From positions 17,077,501-17,141,500 of the forward strand of contig NC_133937.1 in the NCBI RefSeq assembly GCF_031877795.1: DNA of 64,000 nt, in the 5' to 3' direction. How positions within the stretch are numbered: the first letter of the stretch is position 1; each line of letters begins with the position of its first letter. Origin of the DNA: Strix aluco (lineage: Eukaryota; Chordata; Aves; Strigiformes; Strigidae). This document shows, one piece after another, positions 31,091-43,307 of the stretch. Made by a program: the position numbers and the translations under genes. The notes below the pieces were generated by a model that was not told where the DNA came from, did no database searches, and was given only the letters and a program-made list of their open reading frames with translations.

Positions 31091-34000
31091 TCAGATACGA
31101 TAACGCTCTCAGCAGCTGCAAGGCAAGAAGTCTCGGTCACATCTACGCAGAGAAAAGCACCCCTCCTCCCCCCACCCCTTACCCGCACAACAGCCAAGCC
31201 CTCAACACAAAATATCAAAACTTACCCTTTCTTAAATAGTTATGTGTGCCTAATATTCAGTTGTGTTTTTAGTAATGCCACCATGGATCAGTAAAACATC
31301 GCAGGACAAATCTCACTGGTTCCTTGTGAGCTGCTTCCTCAGCTCTCCCACCTGTGCTGGGCCCAGCTTCAGGCTGAGCATTGTAACCCTGCCTCACACT
31401 AGCACACCCAAACCTACTCCATGGAGCTCACCAAGATTAGTGAGGTTTTCATAATAGCCATTTAGTATTTTAATGCTCATAGGAGCACAAGCAAAGTAAA
31501 CTGAAAAGGTTCCAAGTTGTTAACAATGCAAAATCATTAAACAGAGTCATTACTTTACCATTAGGATCTTCCCCCATGGATCCAGGACAAAGAACATGCC
31601 AATGAAAACACCCACAAACCCTTGAAAGATTTCCAATGTGTGCGCTACTGTTAACCAGCAGTAATCATACTGCAAGTATTGCCGTGGTATTGGTTTCAGC
31701 AGAAAATTCTCATTTAAAAGCACATGCTGTAGGAAAGGTCAAATGTTTGGAGCTGAAACAAAATCTGACTGCTTGCCATCTTTAAAGGTCTGTCAGCACT
31801 TTTCCCAACACCAGTAGATAAATGAGTGTAGATATGAACCAAATCCTAGTGTGTAACACCACATATTTTGCCTAATAGCATTTTTATAAGTTTTAATTGC
31901 ATATTATTTTTCAGAAATCACTGTGCAAAAAGAGGTTTGCCTCTTTTTACATGAGCATCAGTGTCAAACTCACAGCTAAAGCAGATGCTGTACATTAGGC
32001 TCACAAAAATTGTTTATTGCTTTCCATTTGACCCAGCAGCACGTAGAAAGACGGACACAACGGGCAACTAAAAGGCACGCCCAGAAACAACCATGAGAAG
32101 GGAAACCACTAAAATACAATGAATTCACACTACAATAATTGACATAATCCGTGTTTTAATTTCTATTCCAGATGAAGAACAAATATTCCACTGCAAAGGG
32201 AGGCTGACAAACACAATAAAATCGCTTGCAACATATTCCTTTCATACCATATAACAACACAACCAGCTTTTTCTTTGGGTTGTCCTTCCTGCCAGTTCAC
32301 AGGAAGCATTTGTACCTGCCATTAAGACACTGCTGCCACAGGTGCAACCCAGTATTTGTCATCAGTAGTGGCTTACCTTTGCAATGGATTGCTTCTGTCT
32401 TTGCTGACTGGTACAATAAGGAAACAAGGACCTTTGACATAAGCAGGGCTGGATCATCCATGCATGGGCTGTCTTCTGTTTGCTCAGATCTACTTCCTAT
32501 AGAAGTGCAGTCACCATAGATATAAATGCATCCTTGTGCCCAGTAGACAGACTATTGCAGTAAGAAGCCAAACACCAGAACAGGACATGAGGGGGCAGTA
32601 AGCACACTACTACTACCTGGATTTATCCCAGCGACAGCCAAGGGAAAGGTAAAAACCTGTACCCCAATGCTCAGGGGTGAAAGGTTTCCATGCCCATCCC
32701 AAAATAGTTCCAGACAAACTTCCTGGTTTTGAATGACTGCAGTGCACAAGAGGCAGATTTAAAAGTATACTACACCAAGCTGAACCATGTGAAGAGTGCA
32801 AGGTTCATTGAAACAATCTGGAGAATTTCTACAGCACAGCAAGAACATAAATGTTCAAGTTACTCAGTAACTTGCAAAATTCAGGGCATCATAATCTCAT
32901 GTGAAAGGTTTTTTTATTTATGAAAGCATAATTAAGTCTCCTTGCAATACGCACACGGACAACCCCTAGTCCAGCTGTACCAGGCAGGAATGCAATGCTA
33001 CAGTTCACACAAACAAGATGCACAGCCATGCTCAGGTCATTGGTTATCTCAAGTGTTTTTATTTTATTCAGAATGACACCTGAGGAAAGGCTGGCTAGCA
33101 CTCAAAGTTATCATTAAGGCTTTTTACATGTTCTAACAAAATGGAGCTATTTAAACTACCAACATTCCTTACCACAAAACTCCAATTACACCACCAGCTT
33201 CTGTAACACAGTTGAAAAGAAAGTTTGAAAGCCGTTTTTATAAGCCTCACTTGAGAGATGTCAATAGACACTGAACTTCCTTTTCATGCTCAAAGTAGTG
33301 ATTTATGACAGAATATTTTAGGAAAACTCACATTTTCACAATTGTCTTAACTACTGCAGAGCCCTTTTATTTCTCCAGTTGCCTATCAGCATTATAACAA
33401 ATGAAACTACTTAAGGTTAAAAGGCTGAGGACTAGTGAAGTGATGCACAGGAAAACAGTAAAATGAATCGGTTCAAGCTTTCCGTTACTAATTTGTATGA
33501 AGAGTTGAAGAGAAGCTCTGCAATATCTGCTTTTATTTCACTTGCCCATTTTGTGCCCTCAGGAAAAACAGCTAGAGGTGAGCAGCAGGTAGTGAAGTAA
33601 CAGTTAGAGTAGCTGTTTCTAAAAAAAAAAAAAAAGCTGTTTCTAAAAAAAAAAAAACCCAAACCCAAAACAAAAAAACCAACCAAAACACCACCCACAA
33701 AAAAATACAAAATACTACCATAAAAAAGTGTCAGACTACTAGACCACTACAGCCCTATTGAAAGCTTCCAAAAAATGAGAAACATCAGTGTTGCAGCTAT
33801 GCTGGTTTAAGGATGCAAACAAGGCATCATTCATAAATAAAAGACAAAAGTCCTTTATTTGCCCAGGTGCTATAGCTGGACAATGCATACAGACACACAG
33901 CATTTATTCTTCTTTCAGAAGCCTGGACACACTTTGTGAGGCACAAGAGATGGTTATACTGAAAAGAACCCGTACTAAAATTCAAATGTCTGCCTGCACA

Positions 34001-35430
34001 GTCTCTACCTTTAAGTGGTCTAGCACGTAAGAACACTTCAAACTAAAAATACAGTTTTCGAACATTAATATGCAATAAGAGTGCCAAAAATTGCACCTTA
34101 CATGCTTCTTCCATCACCAAGTGGTGGAAGTGCTCCTCAGAAAAGGACGTTTAGCGAGAACATCAATAAAGGTACTCCAAAGCACAAATGCTGCCAAACT
34201 TTCGCTTTGCCATGTAACAAAACTAGTCTAATACACTAGCAAGCCTGCTCAAGAGCCTGAGCTGGAAGCTTAAGCTCTACTCCATCTTCTGCAAAGAAGG
34301 TGGCTCAGCTATTCCACAGCTAAAGCCTGAACACAGGCTGTTTACAACAGAGTACTTGAGAATTTGACTATGAGGGCAATAGTGCAAGATTGGAACAAGA
34401 CCTCGAACAAATCACTAGGACTTTTATGAGGGTTAAGTCTAATCCAGCATGAACCAAACACAGCTTGCAAACCAGAGATAAAGCTTCCTGATCATAAGCT
34501 AGCCACCTGCTCTGTAAAAGAGGTTGCTGTGAACTACAGACCGCACAACTAAGTATCCAGATATCCTTCTCAGCCATGAGAGACTGTAAGGAGTAGGCTC
34601 CAGGCACTCCCTTGAACTCAATAAATCCCTATTCTTAAATGTAAGCACTGTAACTACATGTATTTAATATATTCCACATTTAAAGCATTCACAGCTAGTT
34701 ATATTTGACCTTAAGGGATGTTATGCTCAGGGACCAAATATCCCTCACATTTCTATTCTCTTAATTCTATCTTGGAAAAACATGAGAGAGTTTTTCCATT
34801 ATTCTGCATGTTTCTGGACTTAAATGTCTATCTGCCAAGATTTATTAGTCAAAAGGAAAGCAAAATCAGATGTATTTTCCTTCATCTCCACTTAAATTAA
34901 GCCTTTATTTTGGTCATTGTAAGCAGAAACCTCACAGCAGCTCGGATAAAAGCAGGCTGTTATACCACTACACTGTTATGTTCAATTGCAGAGATACATC
35001 TCACTTCATACAAATAAGCAAAAGGTGTGTTTGTGGTGAGGTTTTTCACTCCTTGGCCAAAAGCATCAAGGAGCAGTTCTTAAATGTCTCAGTATGCCAA
35101 GTACATCATTCTGCACTCTTTGCATCAGGAGGCCAACTAGTAATGCAGTAAATCTTGCCCATGGAACGCAGGGGGAATTAAACCATTGTGTCACGACAAG
35201 TCTTACCTGACAGAAAAGCACATTCAACTTGCTTGAGGAATCCAACTGTTCAGTGAAAACCACCTATATTCAGTGTTGTCAGGGGCGGGGAAGAGGGTGA
35301 GGGGGTGGTGTCCTTAATTGCACAAAGGTATAGAGCACTACTTCTTGGATTATTTTAAGCTAAAACTTAACTGAGCACTACCCTCGTATCTTAACTCTTA
35401 AAATATCTGAGGCACAAGTATGTGTGTGTA
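31091..35430. other. Intergenic DNA downstream of VDAC2, no gene recognised
   Basis: AT-rich DNA containing an A-rich duplicated tract (33611-33710). The lower part, 33.8-35.4 kb, could hold extended VDAC2 3'UTR if a distal poly(A) signal is used: TTTATT on the plus strand (AATAAA on the minus) occurs at 34904-34909 and 33854-33859. Confidence 0.5.
33611..33710. repeat. Duplicated AGCTGTTTCT plus poly(A), and an AACC-rich tract
   Basis: AGCTGTTTCT followed by about 15 A is repeated at once as AGCTGTTTCT followed by about 13 A. It then grades into CCCAAACCCAAAAC and CCAACCAAAACACC low-complexity sequence. Slippage-type duplication is the simplest reading. Confidence 0.85.
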
Positions 35431-35435
35431 CTTGC

Positions 35436-35441
35436 TTTATT
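35436..35441 (-). terminator. VDAC2: Likely proximal VDAC2 poly(A) signal
   Basis: TTTATT on the plus strand reads AATAAA on the minus strand, 434 nt past the stop codon. It is the first canonical hexamer after the stop. The sequence just downstream is CA-rich rather than GU-rich on the sense strand, so a distal signal (34904 or 33854) may be used instead or as well. Confidence 0.45.
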
Positions 35442-35874
35442 CATAATTTGTCTTGGGATACCAAACGTACTTCTACTTCAGGTGATTTAACAAAATTGTT
35501 GACCTCATTTCAAAACATCCACTGATCCATTTTTCATTCAATGGCAATATCAAATGTTAAAAGGAACATAAAAACAAACATGCACACAATTGTACAGTTT
35601 TCATAAATGTCTATTTCATTATTTGTGGGTAGCGCATTAAACAGTTAAATACATTTAAATAATGTTTAAGTGACTGCACTAATGCAGAATTTTAACTAGA
35701 TGGGTAACCAATTTAACTAGAAACCAGCTAACAAGTAACTGTCTAAATACTCCAAATACAGCTCTTGTTCTAGGTCATCCTTCTTGGGAAAAAAAGCCTG
35801 CTGGTCACATTGGAAATACATTTTAAGGCCAAATTCTTCTGATATCCCTTCTCTGCAGCAGTTTCTTTGCCTTT

Positions 35875-35966
35875 TTAAGCCTCCAATTCCAGGCCAAGAC
35901 CAAGTTTATGGCCACCAGCATTGATGCTCTTTCCATCTATCAGGGCAGACAGCGTAAGCTTCACAC
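35875..35966 (-). CDS. VDAC2: VDAC2 coding exon 8 (terminal)
   Basis: 92 nt with TAA at 35877-35875, encoding the end of G254 through A283: [20 protein letters not shown] and LGLGLELEA. It forms the last two beta strands, including the parallel closing strand beta-19. The acceptor is TTTTACAG|GTG. Confidence 0.95.
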
Positions 35967-38900
35967 CTGTAAAATTTTTAAACAGCACGTTTAGAACATA
36001 CAAGCAGAGTATCTTTCATGCAACTCAACCTCCATCATTACAAGTCCCAGTTGTAGCTCCTTTTCCATGTCATTACTTTCCTCTAACGATTTCTACACAA
36101 AAATACATTTACCCATGAAATCTATTGAAGCCTATAGTCATGTGAATCAAGCTAGATGCTTTTTGTAAATACCACCACGTTATAGAGTGGATATACGAAG
36201 TCTCTAATTGCTAAGTACACAAGAGTTCTCCTTTTCTACATTAAGGTGTGCAAAGGAGGAAAATTACGCACAGTAAGACAGACACTTGTACCAAGGAAGA
36301 TGGAATGAAACTACGATTTTTATGGTTTTCAAGTAAGGAACTAACCAAGGGTAATATAGCATTAACAGGTCTTTTCCATATTTAAGCAGAACAAGTTAAG
36401 TTCTGGAGGTTTTTTTACTAAGTATGAAGAGCAGGAAGTATGTTCTTTGATGATTAATCATTATTTCAAGACCTGCTATCATTCAATATGATATGACTGG
36501 AGAAAGCTATGCCAAAGAAAGACTGCTTTGCCCAGCCTAAAGCTAAGCTATCAAAACACAATACAGTCCATTCCTACACAAATCAATGAGGAATGATGCA
36601 GAAATACTATTAGATACAGTGGAATTTGTCTTGTTTAGATAAAGGTTTAATGTCCAACATAAGCTCTTATAAAACACCTACTTTGCCTTCAAGACAAAAT
36701 TATTCTGAAGAAGGGAAATAGTTGCATATAAATGCCAGATGTCCAAGATTTTCTTTGTGATGCATAAAAGGGATGTATGTGACATAACTCATGTGATAAC
36801 CCTTACCTGGCCTCAGGGTTTGGGTGTAACCCACTCCGACTAGACTAGAATTGTTCACTTTTGCCTGAAAAAAACCCAAGACAAAAGCAATTGAAATGTT
36901 GGAACTGATCAGTTCTTTGTTATCATTCAGAAGCTAGAATAACTATGGCAAAACTGCCACTATCAACTTAATCAAGTTTTACTTGTCCTTTCAGTATCTC
37001 TGTGCTTACTGAATTCTTGCCAGCTATGGCCTTGCCCCCCAACTTACAGGTGAAGTAGTAACCTATTTAAGAGCAGACAGAATGTAAGGGCAGGGAGTAC
37101 TGTTATTGGAACATAGTTTGGCAGGTGAACTTCCCCACTTTCCCCTTTTCAGGTGGCCATGGCAATTTACCACCAGTGTCCCAAAACAAGCCACTTCAGA
37201 AGAATCCTCCGTGTTCATACTATTACAAAAGAACTAGTATCTTGCAGGTCCAATCAGTCAAGCAGCAAACATTTCATAATATCATCATAAACAATATGTG
37301 CAAAATTATTTATCTTGCTTGGCATCACTTCCTCTATAGGCTGATTCCCACAATCCAGGTTCAGTTCTATACTTTGTAACACAGAAAACTTTTCTGCATA
37401 TTGCCTTTTTAAACAGTATCACCAGACTTCTCACCATGAGAACATGACGGAGCTCCCAAAAACTGGTTTTGAAGAAATTCTGTAAACTTATGGAACCAGA
37501 CATGAGGGGTTTTTTTGTTTTTTGTTTTTTTTAAATAAATACATCGAGTCCTCTAGAGTAGCACAACATTTGACAGTCCGATTCTAAAAGACAGTTTGCT
37601 GCATGCAACATTATAGAATTTAAATACTGCTGGTTTAATTATAACTGCCTGGATTGTAAGAGTAATTCCTACAAGACTTCCTGACCTATTACCTTCTTTT
37701 GCACTGAAAGTAACACTGTGCTTTGCATAACCCTTTTGGTTAGAGCCATACTTACAGAGATAGAAGCAGTGGAATCCAACTTGTATTTAGCCGCAATGCC
37801 AAAGCGAGTGCTGTTGCTACCTGCTGTCCAGGCCAGGTTTACAGCAGTTTCAAGATTGTCGCTCACTTTCTGGTAAATTGACCCACCAAATTCTGAACCA
37901 TCATTGCTGCACAAATTAAGAAAAAAGTTAGTTTCCTATATTTACATAGTCCCAACGGTTGGGTTGTTGGGTGTTTTTTTTTCTTTTTTTTAACTACTTC
38001 ACATTTTTATTCAAATGAGAATTCCAAAAGTTTCAGTTGTTTCACATTTTTCAATAGGAGAAGGGAAGATGAACAAAGGCTTCAAGGCAAAATAAAACTG
38101 CAGTAATTCATGGGAAAAAAAGATATTTGAGTGCTACAGCTAATTCTCACACTAATGTTGAACCAAGTACTTGAATGTAATTCCAGATCACACCCTTACA
38201 AAACAGATGAATGTTAACAGTTCAGAAACAGGCATTCTGAATTCTATGATTACTGAATACATATATTCCTAAAGAATTAGATGACCTTTCTAAAGATCTG
38301 TTGCAATGTTTGACATAAGTAAACTGAAATGGAATTCTCACAGCCCAGACTATACAAGTGTTTTGCAGCTTCCTCCCATACCCCTCGACCTCTATAAACC
38401 CTGATACAATACCCATCCTCCCCCTCCAAAAGGGCAAACTTCTACCTCAAAAATCAGATAAGTTATTTCCTAATTAAATGCACTGGAACACCACCAATTT
38501 TTATTAACTTATATTGAAAACACCATGTTCTTCAGTAGGTTTTGATCAGCTTGCTCTGAAGAGCATTTAAGATCTAAATGCAGCAAGTCTGAAAGAAGTT
38601 CATAAACAAGATGTCTTACACTTTAGTTACACACTCTAAGTGCTTCATGCACTCATCGTCCCAGACAGGCAAGAAGATGAACCTACTCAAGAAGTCCAAA
38701 AATAAAGCTCTAGTCTTGCTCCAGAAACTACTACTGGCCTACTTAAACAGCCTGACACTAATCACTACCTCTAACTAATTTAAGGGCAGTAGATTTGAGT
38801 CAGATACAATTCACGGTAACCGGAAAGCTGGAAAAACGGTTACGATCAGCTCTGCATAACTGAACTACTGCACTTCTCATTTGGATGTACTTCGCTATTT

Positions 38901-41900
38901 GCTAAGCTGTAGCATATACCATGCTCTAAGCGCTAACAAGCCAGGAGTATTTACTGTTTTGAAAGAGAGATACAAAGTAACACTTAGCATTTAGCTAAGA
39001 GTTTCCTATTGAAAAATGCACTCCACCTAATGGCCTTGCAAGCATTTGTATTCTGACTAGAGGGAAAGGTAGAAAAAGCCTGCTTCTGTAAATCTGGACA
39101 CAATTTTCAGTACTTACACATTAGTGTGCAGTTGGAAGTCTCCAGTCTTGTAACCCACAGAGAAGTTATTTCTTGTCAATTTTGATTTGGCACTATCGAA
39201 AGTCATCTGATAGCCAGCAAGCCAGCCTTCATAACCAAAGACAGCTGAACCATGGATTGCAGGTCCAGCAAAATCAAAGTCAACATCACAACCTAGGTTT
39301 AGGCATTCACGTTTATAAGCTGACTTAATTTTACCACTTTTCTTTCTGAAACAGAGAAACAGTTATCTTAAGACAAAGCTTGATCCTCCTCAATGAACTG
39401 TCAAAATCGAGCCATATGACTCCACACAATGTATCTAAATGCCATGCACATACATCCTCTAGACTGGCCCATCAAGTAAGTACAGGGCTACTGCAAACAG
39501 GCATTTTGTGACGGACACAGAGACATTTTCATGCCTCTCATAATCTTACAGGTATTTCTATCCCAAAAAATAAGCAAAGCGAACTGTTGTGAAATGTCCA
39601 ATACTAAGCCCATAGAATAAGATGTGATGGTAAAGAGCAGAAGCCTTTAGCACTGGGATTTCCTCATTTGGATCAGTAGCAAACCATGTAAGTGTCAATA
39701 CAACAGACCAGATGAACATTTACTGATCATGGGTGTTCTTACTGCCCTAAATAAGGTGAAAAGGCTAATAATTCTTACCCTGTATTTGGTGAGAAAGTTG
39801 TATCAAATGTCAACTTCAAACCTTTGGCAATCTAATTGAAGGGGGAGAAGATAAGATAAAGCTATAAATTCAGTTCTGCTAGCTCAGTAACACAAATAAA
39901 TACTCTCTTAATCTATTACCTGATCTTCAATTGCAATTTCTGTTCCCAGAGTGTTATCTGTGTTCCATTTTTCTGTGAAAGTCAGCCCATACTCAGCCCA
40001 CTTGTATTTGGTCTCCAAGCTCCCATTCACTTTTCCAGTGTCTGTGTTCGATGAACCAGATGTTGTGAATTCCTAAAGAGGACAGTGTCCATGTTATACA
40101 GAAAATACATGTGGTCCTGAAAGCATCACACAGTGCCAAAAGAGAAAAGACTTTTCTTCAGCAAACTCTAAGATCTTGTTATTCTATGCAGCAATTTTAA
40201 CATTAGACAACTTGTGGGGGGAGGTGGGGGAAAGACACAGACAAGAAGTCCTAAACAATTCATGCCCACAGAGGCCTCCTCCCACTCCCCATCTCAATTG
40301 CAGTGTTTCTGCCACTATTACAAAATGTACAGGTTTGCAACATATTTCAGAAGCAAGACAGTAGTTACTGTAAGTATTCTCCTTAAAAGCAGAAACACAT
40401 TCCTGAAATATAAGGTTAATCTGACACTCCTAATGAGCAAATTAAAAATGAAACCAAGAGCCCTAAGGCACATAACGCAACTCCAGCAAAATTCTTTAAG
40501 GATCACATATATATTTTCATTATTCCAGTCAACCACCTCTAAAGATAAATTATGTACAACTGTAAAATGTCACAGAATGTCATTGTTTTTCAAATTAGGG
40601 GTGGGGCAGGTGGTGGTTTGGGTTTTTGGGGGGGTGGGGGTTGCTTTTTGAGAGAGTTCTTAGTCTAACCAATGCAGCAGACTTTCACACAAGCCATAGG
40701 TACATGCGTTTTTACTGACATCTATAAAATTCCTCTTCCCCTGTCAGGTTTAATGACACACTGGAGGAACATTCATGTTTGAATTGTGAACTAAGGCAAC
40801 GTTTAATTGTATGCTTCTGATAAAGTATTACTTAGAATTCTTGAAACAATTTAGAAGTTAGCACTATCACTCACATCTCCTTATTAAACTAAGCAGTCTT
40901 TGATGTCTCTATTTGGTTACTCACAATGACAGAATGAATAAATTCTGTGTTCCACTACTCAGAAACTAAAGGCAATATCTGGTAGAAGTGGAAGTTTGGT
41001 TTGCAAATATATGTTAAAAAGCTCTTTCCACTGAAATGTTATTGCCTTCATGATTTTAAAAGTTTATTATTTCAACTTTTTAAAGCATATAAATAAAAAT
41101 TTTTATCTCTGACTTCCTCCACGCAGAGTATTACTTTTCAGATTGACTCCTCACACTCACCTCCCCCAGAAGGAAACACGGATTTGAAATCACAAATCCC
41201 TAAGCATCCATATTCTCACAGTCCAAAACCTACCACACATCACAAGCGCCCACTGTTCTTTAATAGTGGCTGATCAAATTTAACCATGGCCAAGACATCT
41301 ACTTGTATTATGTTAGTGAACCACTAAACCATCTTCACAGTTGCATAATTCTAGTGAGGCCTATTTCCTAGCAAGTGACAGGGACTATGCAACTTCAAGT
41401 CCAAATAACTTTCAGCTTTAACTTCTTGCTTTGTGCTATTCCTAGTGCACACGGCATATCTGACCGCAACCATTGTGGTAATAGCTTTAGGAGCAGCAAA
41501 TTATTACATTATCTCTTATCTCTGCTTTAAAGCATCTGCAGTACATACATGCCAACGCTTTCTCCTCCTGGGAAGGATGCCTTATAACTGATATGGGATT
41601 CACATGAGGGCTTGGATTTTTCAGAGTAATACAGGTAGTCCTCAAAAGAAACAGGCTAAAATAAGAATAGCTACACCTATAATAGGGTTCTTGCAAACTG
41701 TGCTTCAGTGGAGATACAGACTTCTAGAAAAGACACAACATATAACCCATGCACCTTGTTTCTAACAGCCAGTTACACTCTTAAAGCTTCCAGTTATGGA
41801 AAAAAAAATAATCTACCTTTCTATCTTGCAAAGTCTACTCTAGAGATAGAGAAGTTACAGGAGGCACTGCTTGCATGACCAAGACATCTTGCACAAAACA

Positions 41901-43302
41901 TTACTGCAGCACTCTAATACCTTTAAAGAGGAGCCAAAGACTCAATGTGCTAATTCACTGCCAACTACTTCACACAAGCATCAAGATGCCACAAATTTCC
42001 TCCAAGTAGTATCACAAGGTACTTTAGAAATAATTTCTGTGTACTATGATTGATACATTAAAATACTTCAAAAATGTGTCAGCTATTTGTTCACCTTCAG
42101 ACATTAAGGTGAGGGACAACTAATAAACTAAACAATGCGATAGGATACCCCGTTACATTCAGATGTTTAGGGACTTCTGAAATTGTTTTACACCAAAAGT
42201 TTATCATTCATATAACCTATAAACTATTCAACAGCATACGGAAGGTGTCCTTTCTAATTAAATATCAGAACATATCCAGAAAAAAAAAAAAATAATGAAA
42301 GGTATTTAAACTCACCACTCCGCTTGCAGATTTTGTTTTCACATCCAGTTTCACCAACCCAAAACCTTAACAAACAGAAGACAAAGTTACACCAATAGGC
42401 TTTAACTGAGACCATGCACATTTTCCAAGCAGTCTCGGCAGTGTGCCATATATATATACAGATATAATAAAAATAAGGCTGACTTCAGTAACACTCAAAT
42501 TTTAGATGCCACAGTGGGTAGAGGAGGCCACTGTGGAGCAAGCCAGGAGTTCTATTCTATCATCACCACATCGAAAGTGGAGAATAATCTCTCAGTTGTA
42601 CACTGTACATTTAACTACTTTAAAACTGAAGTCACTGGGAAATACACAGCCACTGGAACTGTCATGTAAGTAGGTTTTATAGGAGTGTCAATTCACACTG
42701 TTACCCTTAGAGCTGAGTGACAGTCTTGGTGAAAGAGCCCCCACGTGCATTCCCAAAGACCAAAAACAAACAGCACTGTAACAAAGCAGAATTCAACTAT
42801 GCAACTGCCTGGTATTAAAGCATTTTAAAATGTTAAAGGATTCTTTATCCCAACAGCTATTCCTCTTTCTATTTCAAAAAAGGCTGTAATGTTACAGTGG
42901 TATATATCCCTCCCTTTCTGTATCAACAAATGTAGTGGCACAGATTGGTAAACAAAGTGTACTCCTAAGTTAAATTACACTTGATGCTTACATTCTTGCA
43001 TATTGTACACCTGACATTTATGTGTCTAAAGCAGTAAGATTTAACAGATTTCACATCAAAACAGCCCACAAAAAGCCTCTAGTGATCTGTTAGTTGATGG
43101 CAATAATATAAAAGCAACACACCTTCCCCCTCCTCAAACACAAGCATTTGAGCATTCAATTTTACATACAGGCTTAAAAAGGCAATTCATTGCTGCACCA
43201 CAGACAAAATGTTTTATAAAAGGTACTATTCTTACCATATCCTTTATTGAAGATATCTCTGGCAGATTTGCCAAGGTCTACATATGATGGAGGAATCGCC
43301 AT
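35875..43302 (-). CDS. VDAC2: VDAC2, voltage-dependent anion-selective channel protein 2 (8 coding exons, 283 aa)
   Basis: Minus-strand exons in order are 43302-43236, 42365-42316, 40072-39920, 39831-39779, 39345-39118, 37906-37756, 36864-36807 and 35966-35875. They sum to 852 nt, and all junctions are GT-AG with consistent phase. The exon sizes 50, 153, 53, 228, 151 and 58 are the classic vertebrate VDAC pattern. The product is a mitochondrial outer-membrane 19-strand beta-barrel pore for ATP, ADP and other metabolites; VDAC2 also recruits and restrains BAK. Visible landmarks are the N-terminal helix ([20 protein letters not shown]), a conserved membrane-facing E73, the GLK motif at 94-96, and the eukaryotic porin signature at 225-247 starting [14 protein letters not shown]2 rather than VDAC1 or VDAC3 is supported by the near-identity to vertebrate VDAC2 and by the neighbouring COMTD1. 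It starts where chicken VDAC2 does, lacking the N-terminal extension of mammals, and has only two cysteines (C122, C127). The gene is intact. Confidence 0.96.
36807..36864 (-). CDS. VDAC2: VDAC2 coding exon 7
   Basis: 58 nt, residues 235-253 plus one base: [19 protein letters not shown]. It completes the porin signature. The acceptor is TTTTTTTCAG|GCA and the donor CCAG|GTAAGG. Confidence 0.95.
37756..37906 (-). CDS. VDAC2: VDAC2 coding exon 6
   Basis: 151 nt, from the end of V184 to S234. It contains [20 protein letters not shown] and the start of the porin signature, [10 protein letters not shown]. The acceptor is TTTGTGCAG|CAA and the donor TCT|GTAAGT. The reading frame continuing past the donor is intronic. 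Confidence 0.95.
39118..39345 (-). CDS. VDAC2: VDAC2 coding exon 5
   Basis: 228 nt, residues 108-184 with a split codon at each end. It contains [19 protein letters not shown], with the only two cysteines of the protein, and the block [20 protein letters not shown]. The acceptor is TGTTTCAG|AAA and the donor AATGT|GTAAGT. Confidence 0.96.
39779..39831 (-). CDS. VDAC2: VDAC2 coding exon 4
   Basis: 53 nt, residues 91-107 plus two bases: [17 protein letters not shown]. It contains the GLK motif. The intron to the previous exon (39832-39919) is only 88 bp. The acceptor is TCAATTAG|ATT and the donor ACAGG|GTAAGA. Confidence 0.94.
39920..40072 (-). CDS. VDAC2: VDAC2 coding exon 3
   Basis: 153 nt in phase 0 at both ends, residues 40-90, with the E73 region ([19 protein letters not shown]) in the fourth beta strand. 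The acceptor is CTCTTTAG|GAA and the donor CAG|GTAATA. Confidence 0.96.
42316..42365 (-). CDS. VDAC2: VDAC2 coding exon 2
   Basis: 50 nt, residues 23-39: [17 protein letters not shown], covering the end of the N-terminal segment and the first beta strand. The acceptor is TTGTTAAG|GTT and the donor GTG|GTGAGT. Confidence 0.94.
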
Positions 43303-43307
43303 TGGAG
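43236..43307 (-). CDS. VDAC2: VDAC2 coding exon 1 (start codon exon)
   Basis: The exon begins at 43307 after the acceptor CCTTTCAG|CTCCA, and the ATG is at 43302-43300. It encodes residues 1-22, [22 protein letters not shown], plus one base, and the donor is TATG|GTAAGA. The acceptor only five bases before the ATG means the 5'UTR comes from at least one further upstream exon. Human VDAC2 isoforms splice coding sequence onto this point (ending ARPM-C-IPPS); an equivalent was not found here. Confidence 0.92.

Noticed and set aside
30810-31121. 103-codon minus-strand and overlapping plus-strand frames in the orphan GC island
   Set aside because: Proline/arginine/glycine-rich in three frames at once; no splice context.
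39571-39640. CATAGAAT text resembling the CR1 3' octamer
   Set aside because: A single occurrence with no CR1 body next to it and inside a VDAC2 intron; not sufficient.
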